The notes under the pieces: model-generated
Told to the model about the DNA's origin: nothing
Databases searched by the model: none
The model's input: only the letters and a program-made list of their open reading frames with translations
NCBI GenBank assembly: GCA_928212115.1
Contig: CAKMRJ010005745.1
Location: 225,535,779 to 225,599,778 of the forward strand
Length of the DNA stretch: 64,000 nucleotides
DNA from: Lactuca virosa
Taxonomy: Eukaryota > Streptophyta > Magnoliopsida > Asterales > Asteraceae
Reading direction: 5' to 3'
Part shown: positions 1 through 11,240 of the stretch, one piece after another
How positions within the stretch are numbered: position 1 is the stretch's first letter
Layout: each line of letters opens with the position of its first letter
Program-made: the position numbers and the translations under genes

Positions 1-268
1 CGGCGTCGTTCCTGGTAACAAGTCGATACGGAACTCCACTTGTCGATCAGGGGGCAATCCGGGAAGATCTTCGGGAAAGACTTCCGGATAATCACACACC
101 ACCGGAATATCTTGCACCTCCTTCTTTTCCTTCTTAGCATCGATCACAAACGCTAGATATGATGTACACCCCTTGGCCAAACACTTTCTGGCCTTCATTA
201 GGGAAATGATTCCATAATTTACTCTGCGTTTGTCTCCGTACACCATAAACGACTCTTTCCCTGGCGGG
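1..268 (-). pseudogene. start of gypsy reverse transcriptase region, frameshifted from gag-protease
   Basis: In the minus-strand frame after the shift near 270, the translation continues with NPPGKESFMVYGDK, then a spacer, then EVFPEDLPGLPPDRQVEF and RIDLLPGTTP. This is the conserved connector between protease and RT of gypsy polyproteins. The catalytic part of RT is beyond the window. The frame is open over the visible part. Confidence 0.7.
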
Positions 269-269
269 T

Positions 270-1825
270 TTACTTTAAAACTATCTTCTTCCTACACATT
301 ATTTCGGCATCATTGGCGCTAAGCCAATCCATTCCTAAAACTATGTCGAAACCATTTAACTCGATAGGCAATAATTCCTCGTGGAACTTATTCCCATCCA
401 AGTCAATGATGATGTTTTTCATACGATGGCTAACAGGTACAAACTTACCACTAGCAATCTCGACTAATAAGGCATTAACTAGTCTATCTACAGGCAAAGC
501 TAGTTTTCTACCAAATTCATGCGATATAAAGGAGTAATTGGCTCCAGAATCAAACAAAATTTGGGCAGGCAATTCGTTTACGAGAAAGGTACCTGAAGCG
601 ACATCGGCTTCTTCTTTCGCAGCTTCGAGTGTCATCTGAAAGGCTCTCGCCTTCGGCTTTGGTGGCAGATTGGGTTTTGCTGCATCCTTCCTCTTCGGGC
701 AATCCCTCAAAATATGCCCTTCTTCATGGCACCCATGACAGACGTTATTAGTGAAGGTGCAATTATTGGCATAATGCCCTGGCTTTCCACACTTGTAACA
801 AGTGAGTTCCACGCTGCACTTCCCAGCATGTTTCTTCTTGCACCTGTCACACCACTTGGCTTCGGCTCCTCCTCCGAATTTTCTCGAACCAGACTTTGAG
901 AATTTGTTCTTTTTGTTGGAACCTGACGTTCCTTCAAACTTTCTCTTTTCGCCAACTTCAACCTTGCTGGCGGCTCTCTCCTTGATCATATCTTCAACAG
1001 ACTTGGCAGCCCAGATAGCTGCCTCCAAAGTAAGTGCCTGACGTACTGGCACCGCATACTCCCATGGAAGTCCCTTTGCGTACCTGTCAATTTTCGCCAG
1101 CTCATCTGGGACAATACGCAAAGCAAACTCCATTTTGTCTGTGAAGTTATTCGTATACTCGTCAACGGTCATACTCCCCTTCTGCAACGTTAGAAATTGG
1201 TTTTCTAACTCAAGTACGTTTTGGGCCGAGCAGTACTTGCGCTTAAAGTGCACCAAGAACTCTGCCCAAGTCATTTGCAGTGGCTCATTAGGGCTTAGGG
1301 TTTTCCCCAATGTGTTCCACCAACGAGCAGCACTACCCCTGAACTGACGCACTGCAAAGGTGGTTTGTAACTTGCCTTGGCAATCACAAGTCATGAAAGC
1401 CAACTCCATTTCCGAGATCCAGTCCATAACTCCGACAGGATCTTCTTTTCCAGTGAAGGTCGATGGCTTGCAAGTCATAAAGTCCTTATACTTGCACCCA
1501 TTTCTCTCCACTCTGCCCTCGTGGTTATTCCTCCCAACCACAAGCGGTTCACTATGACCAACCGATCTGCTGTTGTTCCCTTCTTCAGATCGATCGTCAT
1601 TCAATTCACGTTGTTCAACAGGAACTGAAGGTTCATCCCTGTTGTTCAGCAACATTTGCCTCAACTCCTCCCTCTGTTCAGCCATCATGGTCTGAATCAT
1701 AGTTCGTACTCCAGCCATAGTGATGGGTTCTGGTGCAGCTCCTACTATAGGCACCTGTTCCACCACTTGGGGTTGAGGTTGTTGGTTTCTATTTGCATTT
1801 CCGCTCCACTTCGAGTTCTTGCCAT
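270..1825 (-). CDS. Ty3/gypsy Gag-protease polyprotein
   Basis: About 500 codons are open from 1766 down to a TAA at 270. Seen: a Gag capsid-like region containing ARWWNTLGKTL and WAEFLVHFKRKYC, a basic linker, a WCDRCKKKHAGKC cluster, two CCHC zinc knuckles (CYKCGKPGHYANNC and CHGCHEEGHILRDC), then an aspartic protease with the active site LFDSGANYSFIS and a C-terminal GMDWLSANDAEI. In the family, Gag forms the cytoplasmic particle and packages RNA, and the protease cleaves the polyprotein. No ATG opens this frame near 1766. The first plausible ATG is at 1825, in a different frame, so a single-base shift near 1780-1815 is likely. A second frameshift near 270 separates it from the RT frame. 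Both indicate a decaying copy, although gag itself is well preserved. Confidence 0.85.
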
Positions 1826-2177
1826 TACAATCTATATACCGAATAAGGCGAATTTAGGTCTTTATCCTTGTTAGACATGTCAATTCCCTTATCACTCCGA
1901 AACGTTTACATGTTAGTTCTAATCTCGTAATCATACGCTTAGAATCCTACACACATAAGGTTTCCAGATCCGGTCGGCAACAGACCATAGATCCGAACAA
2001 ATAATGGCATATATGGCAACATATAGCATTTAGCACATAAAGGCATTTTAGGCACCTTTCCTAAAATAAACTAGTGCTCGTGTCTAAAATATGGTAGACA
2101 CTCACCTCACAATCATCACTTAGCATTCTAAGTTTAAGTCTAGAAATTCTACAATTTCTTAGTTCGCTTAAACTAAT

Positions 2178-2189
2178 GCTCTGATACCA
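2178..2189 (-). other. primer binding site (tRNA-iMet type)
   Basis: GCTCTGATACCA on the plus strand is the reverse complement of TGGTATCAGAGC, complementary to the 3' end of plant initiator Met tRNA. It lies 2 bp from the LTR end at 2192, which fixes both the minus orientation and the LTR boundary. The following 1826-2177 is an untranslated leader with no feature seen. Confidence 0.9.
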
Positions 2190-2191
2190 AC

Positions 2192-4517
2192 TGTGACATC
2201 CCCTAATTTCTCGGCCAGAAAAGACCGATTTAATTTATGCTTTTTAAAATAAAATCAGAGAAATCTTTTCAAAAGATGTTGCGGAATAGGTCCCCAAAAT
2301 AAAACATGATAAAAGTTTATCAAAACCCTTCTTTAAGAAGGTATATATTTTCCATATATATATCAAAACCTCGGGATGTCATGTTTCGATACAGATCAAA
2401 AGCATAAACAAGACATTATAAGCCTTACTACGGTTATTTACAACTACTGGCCTATAATCAAAACTCTCTCATCGTCCTCCGACTATGCTCCGGGTCCACT
2501 ACCTGTAATCATAAAAAGCGGAGCCTGGTGAGCATATAGGGTTTTCAACCCATAATAATAATAACATATTAAGTTCACCAATCAACAATAACCCTGATTA
2601 CCCATTCCCGTTGTCCTCACTTTACGTCCCTAAACACCTAACACAAGGGACTTAACCTAAGGAATATCATCGGGTTGGACACTACTGCTAAGGGGACTCC
2701 TCAGCCATACATGTCCTAAAGGCAACCATGAGGGGGATTGGAGTACACCAATGAACATTTAGTTCATCAACACCTACAAGTTGCGAACTTGCTAGTGTAC
2801 CACTGGACTGTCTAGAAAGGTCTGTGATCGTCATCTATACTCCGCTAGACGACTACAACAACACCAACAACAACACCGATACCGAGGCCTCTCATCATTT
2901 TAACACCCACCGACTATTTGGTCTACCCATGTTCTACCCAACATATTTGTAGATAAAATACATATATAGTTTAAAACTTGTATAAAACATCAATTCAACA
3001 GTCACCTCAAATAAACAATTAACATATTTACACATAACACGTATTTTAAGGTAAATACTTCATATCTATGTGTAAATTGAAAGTAACTACACACTCACTT
3101 GTTTTGATGAAAATCGGGCAGCAATTCGTTTCCTAAAACGATCGTTTCTAATAAAACCGGGAGTTTTATTGAAAAACCGGGCTCTGCAAAAGTCGGACTT
3201 CGAAACCGAAAAGATAAATTTTTCGGGCTTCACGGGCACTTCATGGCGTATTCCGGGGCTTAAAATTGATACCGGGGCTTCGAAGGATGTTAATATGAAA
3301 GAAATATGGGTTTAGGGGCTAAAAGTGACAAGTTTTCTAAATACCCCCGGGAGGTCTCTCACCCTTCTATTTATAGGGGCGAGCCTCCTGATCCAACCGC
3401 TGAGAAGAAGCCACGCGTCGCAGATCCGAACCTCGCAGGGGATGGCTCGCACGAGGCTGCACATGTGAAGGCCTCGCTGTCCTCTCCTGATTGGACCGAG
3501 GTCTACTAGTCCGAAGTAGAGGCATCTTGGTAGCTTGCGAGGGTTCGGTGTCGTGCAAGAAGGTACGTGTCGCATCGCTACTGGACCGCTTCGGATAAGG
3601 CCAGGTGCTCGGATGACTCAGCAGCTCGGACACGTGGCTCGCTTGACTCACCAATCTCGGACACGTGGCACGTTCTAAGCGAGGGTGACGTGGCAAATCG
3701 TGACTATGCGAATTTTCTCGGTTTTTGTGCAAAAACTTCTAAAATCCATAACTTTCGCATACGAGATCTGTTTTTGACGTTCTTTATATGCACGCGTAGG
3801 TAAAATTATGCTCTACAACTTCCGTTTAGACTTCGTCGGCTAATTTTGAATTTAATTTTTATATTATTATTTTTAACAGACCGGGACAGGAAATCCGTTA
3901 AAAATTCATAACTTCTTCATCCGACGTCCGTTTTCGTCAGACTTTTTACCGTTGTGCTACTATTTACGAGACCTTCGATTCTCGTTTAGGTCGTATCGGC
4001 TAAAATTCACTCAATCTAAATTTCGAGTTTTTAGCTGTCTACTGCTAAGCTGAAACTTCGAAAAATCATAACTTCCTCATATGAAGTCAGATTCGGGCGT
4101 TCTTTTTATCGAACTTCTCGGTTAACGAACAATATGAGTTTCGTTTAGATAACTAAGGCTAAAAAGTAGTTTATCGAAAACTCACTTTTTACGACATTCA
4201 GCACCGAGCCGGTTTTGTCGTGAAACTTCGAGAGGTCATAAATTCTTCGTTATAACTCGGATTTCGGCATTCTTTATATATCCGTAATCCTTGTCACGAC
4301 CACTACAACTTTCTGAATAGATATCGGCTTTATCTAAAATTTAATTTTGACACTCATTTTTATTCTTAATTAATTAACTCCTAGTAATTAAGCATAAAAC
4401 ACATAAAACACATAGAATTCACATAATTCCTTTTTCATTTCTTCAAAATGAGTTACAAAGGTTAACCTAGACTATCACATTAATATTAATGCCTAGGCTA
4501 GAAACACGAGTGTTACA
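2192..4517 (-). repeat. 5' LTR (2326 bp) of the minus-strand gypsy element
   Basis: The ends read TGTAACACTCG (from 4517) and GGGGATGTCACA (to 2192) on the minus strand. The end nearest the PBS closely matches, in reverse complement, the end of the plus-strand LTR at 8690-8796, so the two LTRs belong to related families. On the minus strand a splice-donor-like AAGTGAGTG occurs near 3100 and an acceptor-like ATTACAG near 2500, preceded by the shared AAAACCCTATATGCTCACCAGG block, as in other LTRs here. There is no gene. Short frames at 3306-3803 are not conserved and overlap LTR sequence. Confidence 0.85.
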
Positions 4518-4528
4518 GATGTCACAGT

Positions 4529-4540
4529 TGGTATCAGAGC
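4529..4540 (+). other. primer binding site
   Basis: TGGTATCAGAGC, 2 bp after the LTR end GATGTCACA. About 30 bp after it (ATTAGTTTAAGCGAACTA) is identical to the leader of the minus-strand element at 2160-2177, showing the two elements are close relatives. Confidence 0.9.
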
Positions 4541-6007
4541 ATTAGTTTAAGCGAACTAGGAATAAGGATTTATTTCTAGACTTAAACTTAGAATGCTAAG
4601 CGATGATCGTGAGGAGTGTGTCTAATATATTTTTAGGAAGTGCGCCTGAATAGACATAAGAACTAGCTTAATTAGGGAAGATGCCTAAGATGCTTTTATG
4701 TGCTTAATAATTTGTGATGCTTTATGCTATCGTTTGATCGGATCTATGGTCTGTTACCGACCGGATCTGGAAATTTTATGTGTTCAGATTTCTAAACGTT
4801 TAATTACGATATTAGAACTGGCATATAATTTTTCGAGGTAATAAGGAGGAATACGCGTCTAAACCTTCATCTATCTTTATTCTCGTCTCAATACACCAAA
4901 CGATTGCTTTGGTGTACAGAACATCATGGTGAAGACTTGTAGTGAATTGAGTAAATAGAGGAAATGAGAAGGCTTACGATACTGAATGGTAATTATCGGA
5001 AGATACCATAAGAGTGATATCTTGCCTTTAGAATGCATCTAATAAATAATACGTCTAGTACGGGAGAAGTAAACTTTCGATTTTCAGAAAGAAAGATTTT
5101 TGGTATAATCCATGAAGTTATCCCATCGTCTGACATTTCCATCACCAACCGAGTTGAATTAGAATTGATGATTGAAGATACGCATGGAAGAAGTCCTAGT
5201 AGAGTCTAGGGAAAATTTTATGATTGATTGGACACATTTTTATGTGTTAAAATTGTTTTTGTGATAGTAACTTGGAAAGCTGCGAGACAATACTTGGGAC
5301 GAGTATGAGTAGGTATGAATGGTAGTAGATGCCTATACTACCGGAAGCACATGACTCACGCTTGGATCAAGGAAAGTAACAAGGTTAACAAGCAGCTAGT
5401 AATCGATTTCGTTTTATTCAAGTATGTCGTTACCATCGTTTCGGTAATGACTAAGAAGATGATTGTTATTCCGACCCTAGTGGTCATATCAAATTGAGTC
5501 CGACTATGCTGAGTATGTTATGTGGTTCAGAGAATCAAGTTCGATGTAGCATCTGACTTAAGACGGAAGATTGAAATAAAAAGCGATCAGTAGAGGTATC
5601 GCGAAAAGTTGCTTGTAGCTAGAAATGCTACATTTGAAGATGAGATTAGAACATGAACGAAAGTATAGTCTGTTGTGGAAGACTCTAAGAGACCTGAGTC
5701 TAAGCGTTGCAACATACGATGATAGGTCATTAGAATATGACACATCGTTAAATTCTAATAAAAAAAACTTATCTTAAGTTCATATCCAGTGGCGATCGAG
5801 ATTGTGACTTGAAGGTCATAATTTGGAGTCTAACGTGAGATAAGGAGCAAGTGCAAGATCGAGCACCGCCTGCAGTCGAGAAGTCCAAGAATTAGATACT
5901 CATTCGAAGGAACATAGAAGTTACGATTATTACCTAGGATAAAGAGATAACGTACGGAGTCATTATACAGCCCTGTTTCGTTGATGATTACGGGACGTAA
6001 TCATCCT
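4541..6007 (+). other. non-coding interior of the LARD-like element
   Basis: No reading frame of meaningful length and no recognisable gag, protease, RT or integrase motif is visible in either orientation. The text is moderately AT-rich with no obvious tandem repeats. A few purine-rich stretches may be decayed gypsy coding sequence, but I cannot align them by eye. Confidence 0.5.
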
Positions 6008-6017
6008 AAGGGGGAGA
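6008..6017 (+). other. polypurine tract
   Basis: AAGGGGGAGA lies 4 bp before the LTR start TGTAACGCCC at 6022. This is the expected plus-strand primer site and sets the left edge of the 3' LTR. Confidence 0.85.
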
Positions 6018-7484
6018 TAATTGTAACGCCCGCAGATCCGGGCTAGTCAATTTAGAGACGATGAGCATAAAAATGAGTTTTTGAAGGAAGATTATTTAGA
6101 AGGATTAATCTTAACCAAGTTGTAGTATATGTTACAAGGGTTCCGTACATAAAAAGAACGTCAAAATCCGAGTTATAACGAAGAAGTTATGGCTCGTCGA
6201 AGTTTTACGGCAAAACCGGCAGGACACCGGGAGACGTAAATAGTAAATTTACGGTAGAAGACTTTTTAGTCTTAGTGATCTAAAAAAAGTTTTTAGTATA
6301 CGTTAAACCGAGAACATACAAAAAAAGAACGCCCAAATCTGACTTCGTATGAGGAGTTATGAATTTTCTAAGATTTGGCGTAGTAGTGCACGACCCGAAA
6401 CTCGAATTTTAGTTCGAGTGGTTTTTGGCCTACGCGACCTAAATGAGAGTTGAAGATATCATTAATATGAACTCAACGGTAAAAAGACAGACGAAAACGG
6501 AGTCCGTATGTCGAAGTTATGAATTTTACGCGGACATTTAATAGTATAATCTCCTCCTACTGTTAAATTTAAGATCGGTCGAGAATTAGCCGACGGAGTC
6601 TAAATGAAAGTTTTAGATCTTGTTTTTACCTACGCGTGGATATAAATAATGTCGAGAGTAGAGCTCGTATGTTAAATATATGGACGAAACTTGGTCCCTA
6701 CTCTTCGAGCGCGATAAATTCGATAAAGTTTTGTAAATCTGAGATAGAATGAGAATTAGCTGACGACGTCTAAATGAAAGTTGTAGTACTCGTAAATACC
6801 AACGCGTGGATATAAAGAACATCAAAAATGGAGTTCGTATGAATGAGTTACAAATTATAATAGCATATTTACGTATTAAAATAAAGTATAAATCATATAT
6901 ATACAAATATATATATATATCATTAGAAAGGTATCGACGATGCGGTTATTATAAGACTAGTGTTGAGTATTTTCGACATTAGTTTAGTACAAATATCGTT
7001 AAATCTATTTAAAATAGTATTATGGAGGGGTGTTTAGTCGTTTATATAACTATAAGGTCATTAAGTAATTATGGAGGGTAGTTTTTGTAAATTCAATTAC
7101 TATAAATAAGAGGCTTGGGCTCTCATATTTCTTACACCATTCGCTTGATTCAAGAGTCTTTCTCTTCTTATCACCCGAGCATTTCGGTCCCTCGTGATTC
7201 GAATTCTCTTTTTGTAGTTTTAGTATAGTAAGGTGAGCGCTGAAGCGCTGCACGAATCTTTTTTAGAAAGATTCAGCGACGAAGTTCTGCCCCTGCAGAG
7301 CCCGACTCCTAGCTAAAACCCCCTTGTAAGTTAGTTATGCTTACCTATTTTAATATAGCTTATATTTAAAATTAGTATTGTTATTATGAACTTATAATAA
7401 ATATTTGAGCTATTATTATGACTTATATTAGTGTCGTTATAATATCTTTTTAACTACTCGCGGTACGGGGAATCAGGTTTAAAA

Positions 7485-7628
7485 GGCCGCATACGGTTGT
7501 TGGATTTCAGAAGTGCTATATGCCAAAATGGTCCTGCACTCCGGTGTTTTATGTATGGCCGCATACGGTTGTTGGATTTCAGAAGTGCTATATGCCAAAA
7601 TGGTCCTGCCCTCCGGTGTTTTATGTAT
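7485..7628 (+). repeat. 72-bp tandem duplication in the LTR
   Basis: Two adjacent copies start GGCCGCATACGG at 7485 and 7557. By eye they differ at one base (CACTCC versus CCCTCC). Confidence 0.9.
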
Positions 7629-7673
7629 GGCCCCTATCTCTACATAGTGGTTGAAAAGTATTGTTTAAACGCT

Positions 7674-7674
<1 letters not shown>

Positions 7675-7710
<36 letters not shown>

Positions 7711-7712
7711 GA
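7675..7712 (+). repeat. TAA/ATA microsatellite
   Basis: About twelve uninterrupted ATA units inside the 3' LTR. Confidence 0.95.
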
Positions 7713-8051
7713 CTAATAATTAGTCACGGTAAATATTAGACTAAAATCTAGTGGTAATAATACTAGGTTTCGTCGAAGGCAATTATTTTAAAGTAAACGA
7801 AGCGTTGTCCGAGTATCGAGTCACCACCTTATGAAGTGAGTGCATAGTTACTTTCATCTTACACATATATATGAAATATTTTATATAAATTACGTGGTAT
7901 GTGTGCATATTATTTGAATACTTGCTTTCTATGTTGGATGAACGATTTTATACATGTTTTAAATAATTTAAAATGTATATGTATTTTATATCTACGAATA
8001 TGTTGGGTAAAACATGGGTAGATGAATGATGAGAGATGAAAGATGATATGA

Positions 8052-8315
8052 GTGAACATTGGCAGCTATAGACTTAGTGCCTACCAAATAACATCGGCAG
8101 CTATGGACTTAGTGCCTATAGAATAAACATTGGTCGCTATGTACTTAGTACCTGTTAAATAAACGTTGGTAGCTATGGATTTAGTACCTATTAGATGAAC
8201 ACTGGTAGCTATGGATTTAGTACCCGGTGAATGAACTTTAGCAGCTATGGAATTAGTGCTTTACAAACAAGCATTGGCAGCTATGGACTTAGTGCCTATC
8301 ATATAAATCCTGGAA
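8052..8315 (+). repeat. ~41-bp degenerate tandem repeat, about seven units
   Basis: The core GGCAGCTATGGACTTAGTGC recurs at roughly 40-bp steps (for example near 8058, 8096, 8265), with diverged units between. It lies between the donor-like and acceptor-like sites of the LTR. Confidence 0.85.
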
Positions 8316-8796
8316 GCAATGGGCTTCGAAATGAACGAATGCAGGATAGATGATTCTTAGGGTAGATCCTTAAGAGTAAGGAATATAATGGGGATGGGTA
8401 ATTGGGTTGATTGTTTGATGTTTAAACATAATAATTAAATTATTGTGGGTTGAAAACCCTATGTACTCACCAGGTTTCCCAACCTGACCCACTCAAGCTT
8501 ATTTGTATCACAGGTGTCGATATGAAGTTACATTACACTGAGAGATTAAATAGATGTAGATCACTAGTGTAAATGAATGTAAGTTCTGTTTATGCTTATG
8601 TTTCTGTATTGATGATGACATCCCAAAATTTTTAAAATGAACAAAAATACATTTCTTTGGAAATGCTTTGATAACGAATTTATCATGTTTTTTTGGGAAC
8701 AAATTCCGCAACATTTTTTATTAAAAGAGGTACTCTGATTTTTATAAAGCATAAACAAAATCGGTCTTTTCTGGTCGTGAAAATGGGGATGTCACA

Positions 8797-9256
8797 AAAC
8801 CCATCACCAAGGACCAATATCCTCCATTCCGAACCGATGATTCGTTCAACCAACCTTAAGGAAACGAGAAATTTCGGCATACCACTAGTTCAGAACTCCG
8901 TAAAAAGAAACTCCCAAGACAGCCTAAGATTCCTAGGGCCAGTTGTACCACATGCAACCTTAACTTTAGAGACTGTAGTTTTCATTAGGCTATTCGAGGA
9001 CATCGCCAGGCTAGGTCCAGTAACCTATGGGCTTCGGCTACCACAAGAACTTAGCATCGTATATCCCACGTTCCAAGTGTCCAACCCTAATAAGTATCTA
9101 ATCGCCGAAGCTCTTGTAAACCCGCTCGGTGAAATCCAAGTAAACAAGAACCTACACCCCAAAGAGGAACATGTGAGAATCAAGGACAGGGAAACCAAAA
9201 GAGCAAGGTCAAATACCAATAGCGAAGGTCCGCTGGAACACCAAGCAAGGACCTAA
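8797..9256 (+). pseudogene. C-terminal end of a Ty3/gypsy pol (after integrase)
   Basis: The frame contains RFLGPVVPHATLTLETVVF, LGPVTYGLRLPQELS, YPTFQVSNPNKYL and ALVNPLGEIQVNKNL. These correspond to the conserved gypsy pol tail in which the chain binds after integrase (GPVAYKLELP..L..VHNTFHVSNLKK in relatives). The frame ends at 9256. Roughly 100 bp more, then a polypurine tract and LTR, follow. Everything upstream of the tail is cut off by the LARD-like element inserted at 8796. Known for the family: this region links integrase to the chromodomain or C-terminus. No chromodomain is recognisable. Confidence 0.75.
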
Positions 9257-9360
9257 ATTCTCCTAGGAACTAGGAGACTAGATAAAACCAAGATACCCAC
9301 ATCTTTTCCCCAACTCATGAGTACCCACTCTACAACTAATTTTGGGACGAAATTCCTTCT

Positions 9361-9370
9361 AACGGGGGGA
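9361..9370 (+). other. polypurine tract
   Basis: AACGGGGGGA, preceded by TTTTGGGACGAAATTCC, the usual text before a gypsy 3' LTR. The LTR begins TGATGTGCCA at 9371. Confidence 0.8.
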
Positions 9371-11240
9371 TGATGTGCCAACTGCAAATTTTGGAGTCAA
9401 CAAAAGTCAATAAGTCGACAAAAGTCAATAAGTCAACAAAAGTCAACAACTCAACAAAAGTCAACTCAACCTATATCAAAATTTCAGATGAATCTTGATG
9501 TCCTCAAATGTACAATTTCCATGTATTTATGTGAAATGTCCTTCATTTCGTCAATTATTAAAATCAAAGCCCTAGTTGTGACTTATAACGTTAATTTCAA
9601 TAATACCAATACATATTATTTTAGTAAAAACAATACTTTAAACAAGCTAAGTTATTATCTCTACTAATAATGATCTTTTCTTTATAATTTGAAATGTATA
9701 ATTCGAATTTAGTAAGTATTCATAATCTATACAATTTTGTTTTTATAAAAAACTAACATTTTTATATAAATTCATCCATTTTATTGAAAAAATATAGGAG
9801 TTGACCTAGTGAGTTGATGCCCCCCCCCCCCATTTTCCCACACATACCATAACCAATAAACGTCCATGCTATTACCCAACATGTAACCATGCATATCACC
9901 TCCCCCCACCCCACCCCCCTCCACCCTTAACATGTGGCCGAGAGGGTTATTCCCTCTCACCTTCTTCACTTTTCTTCAATATTCTCTCAAGAACAACCTC
10001 AAATCATTCCAAGATCTTCACCTTCAACTTGGTTCTTAAGGTTTTTGGTAAGTGATCCTTGTTCATCTAGTGATTTCACACATTTGTATTCTAGATTCAT
10101 CTCCTTTAGACACATTATTATGTGTTAAATCCATAAGATAAGATCATCTCTCCAAGAGTTCTTCAACCATCTTCAAAGCGCTCTAAGTTTGAAGATCTTC
10201 CCCATCATCTCCTTATCCCACCACAAAACACTCAAGGTGAGCTTCATACCCCTACATTTTCATGTTTTCTTCAAGTTTCAGGGGGGATACAAGTTACAAC
10301 ACCAAAACATAATCTAAACTTAAACATCAGCTTTCAACAGAAAAGTTATGGTCTGTTCACGGACTGTTTTGACCATCTTAAACTTAATATTTTTAAAAAA
10401 TGTTCAACATGAAAATAGCTAAGTTTCTACCTTTCTAAAGACTACTCGCACGTGTTCATACGATATTTCTACAATTTTTGGCGATTTTTACAAAACTGCC
10501 TATCATTTCAGAAATGATTTCGGACCCGTCTGTGAATATTAACATTTTCACACTGGTTTGAGACCACTAAAAATTATAATAAAAATTATGAGCAAAGTAG
10601 ACTCATTTTCTAAACTCTCAGAGTTTATGGATCCAAATTTCAACTTACGATGATTTTTCTATAATTTTTCTAAAACATGGACAAAAAAGTCAAAAACTAG
10701 AAATTGTCTTTATCATATTAAAAGTTCTTATACTTGTGTTAGATGTAAGTTTATATGATATATTCTTTTAAAACATCTAGACATGTTAACTTATATGCAT
10801 TTATATATATGATTATATAAATTGCATTGACAAACAAACATAATAAACTATAATCGGTATACTTTGGAGGTCACAAACCACACTTTTCAAAGGTACACAT
10901 AATTATTTAAAGGCATAATTATCTTATTTTGGAAGTAAAAGGGAGTCATATTTCACGTAAATCTGTTAAGGATTTTGTGAGACTTTCCTTCGCCGTACCT
11001 ACCTAGCATACACCTTAAGTCCCGTAGTTATAACCAGAGTCTCCTGGAGGGATAGCGAGGTAATTGTGTATAGATCTATACGGGGTTGACACCCCTACAC
11101 CTGAGCTGTTCGCTACAGCTAGACGGGGCCAGTCTAGGGTGATAAATATCTTACCGAAACCGACGCCTGAAGAACGTCATGACAGACATGTTAGCCACAA
11201 CAAGCATGGTTATAAATTTTGGATTAGTGTCTAAGCTCGT
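9371..11240 (+). repeat. 3' LTR of a gypsy element, right end interrupted or truncated
   Basis: It starts right after the polypurine tract. Seen: a W-box-core cluster (9395-9464), a C-tract (about 9820-9832), a donor-like AAGGTGAGC (10233-10241), and at about 10980-11200 a block that matches, in reverse complement, the LTR at 24650-24850 (shared pieces include TATAGATCTATAC and CCTGAAGAACGTC). The match shows that the expected LTR end has been replaced at about 11240 by a copia LTR. The exact break is uncertain by tens of bases. No gene is seen in these 1.9 kb. Confidence 0.7.
9395..9464 (+). promoter_or_regulatory. cluster of six W-box cores in the LTR
   Basis: AGTCAA (TTGACT on the other strand) occurs six times in 70 bp (starts 9395, 9405, 9423, 9431, 9441, 9459), with a repeat period of about 18 bp. 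TTGAC[CT] is the known binding core of plant WRKY factors. Function here is inferred only. Confidence 0.5.

Larger units (their letters stand above)
1..4517 (-). mobile_element. Ty3/gypsy LTR retrotransposon, 5' LTR plus gag-protease; rest of pol off the left edge
   Basis: Read on the minus strand the order is 5' LTR (4517-2192), primer binding site (2189-2178), a leader, then gag-protease and the start of reverse transcriptase running off the window at position 1. This order is diagnostic of an LTR retrotransposon. Gag followed by a DSG protease and then an RT lead-in of the type VEFRIDLLPG is typical of Ty3/gypsy. The element appears inserted in the 5' LTR of another element, because 9 bp of a foreign plus-strand LTR end (GATGTCACA, 4518-4526) follow its outer end directly. 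The expected 5-bp target duplication would be GATGT (4518-4522); its partner lies off the window. Confidence 0.85.
4518..8796 (+). mobile_element. non-autonomous (LARD-like) LTR element with a small non-coding interior
   Basis: Seen in order: the last 9 bp of a 5' LTR (4518-4526), a PBS (4529-4540), a 1.48-kb interior without any long reading frame, a polypurine tract (6008-6017) and a 2775-bp 3' LTR (6022-8796). An LTR element with large LTRs and a non-coding interior fits the class called LARD, mobilised in trans by an autonomous relative. The rest of the 5' LTR lies beyond the minus-strand gypsy element that interrupts it. Loss of coding capacity by decay rather than by design cannot be excluded. 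Confidence 0.7.
6022..8796 (+). repeat. 3' LTR (2775 bp) of the LARD-like element
   Basis: It starts TGTAACGCCCGCAG after a polypurine tract and ends GGGGATGTCACA. Inside are a perfect-looking 72-bp tandem duplication (7485-7628), a TAA microsatellite, a donor-like GAAGTGAGTG (7830), seven ~41-bp repeats (8052-8315), the block AAAACCCTATGTACTCACCAGG (8451-8472) and an acceptor-like TATCACAGGTG (near 8505-8515). A large frame crossing its right end at 8693 is not LTR-encoded; it is the neighbouring pol remnant read through. Confidence 0.85.

Noticed and set aside
3306..3803. Plus- and minus-strand frames of 67-121 codons in the GC-richer part of the LTR
   Set aside because: They overlap each other in several frames and lie inside an LTR. 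No domain seen.
8050..8320. CRISPR-like array
   Set aside because: Eukaryotic DNA. The repeats are contiguous degenerate tandem units without unique spacers.
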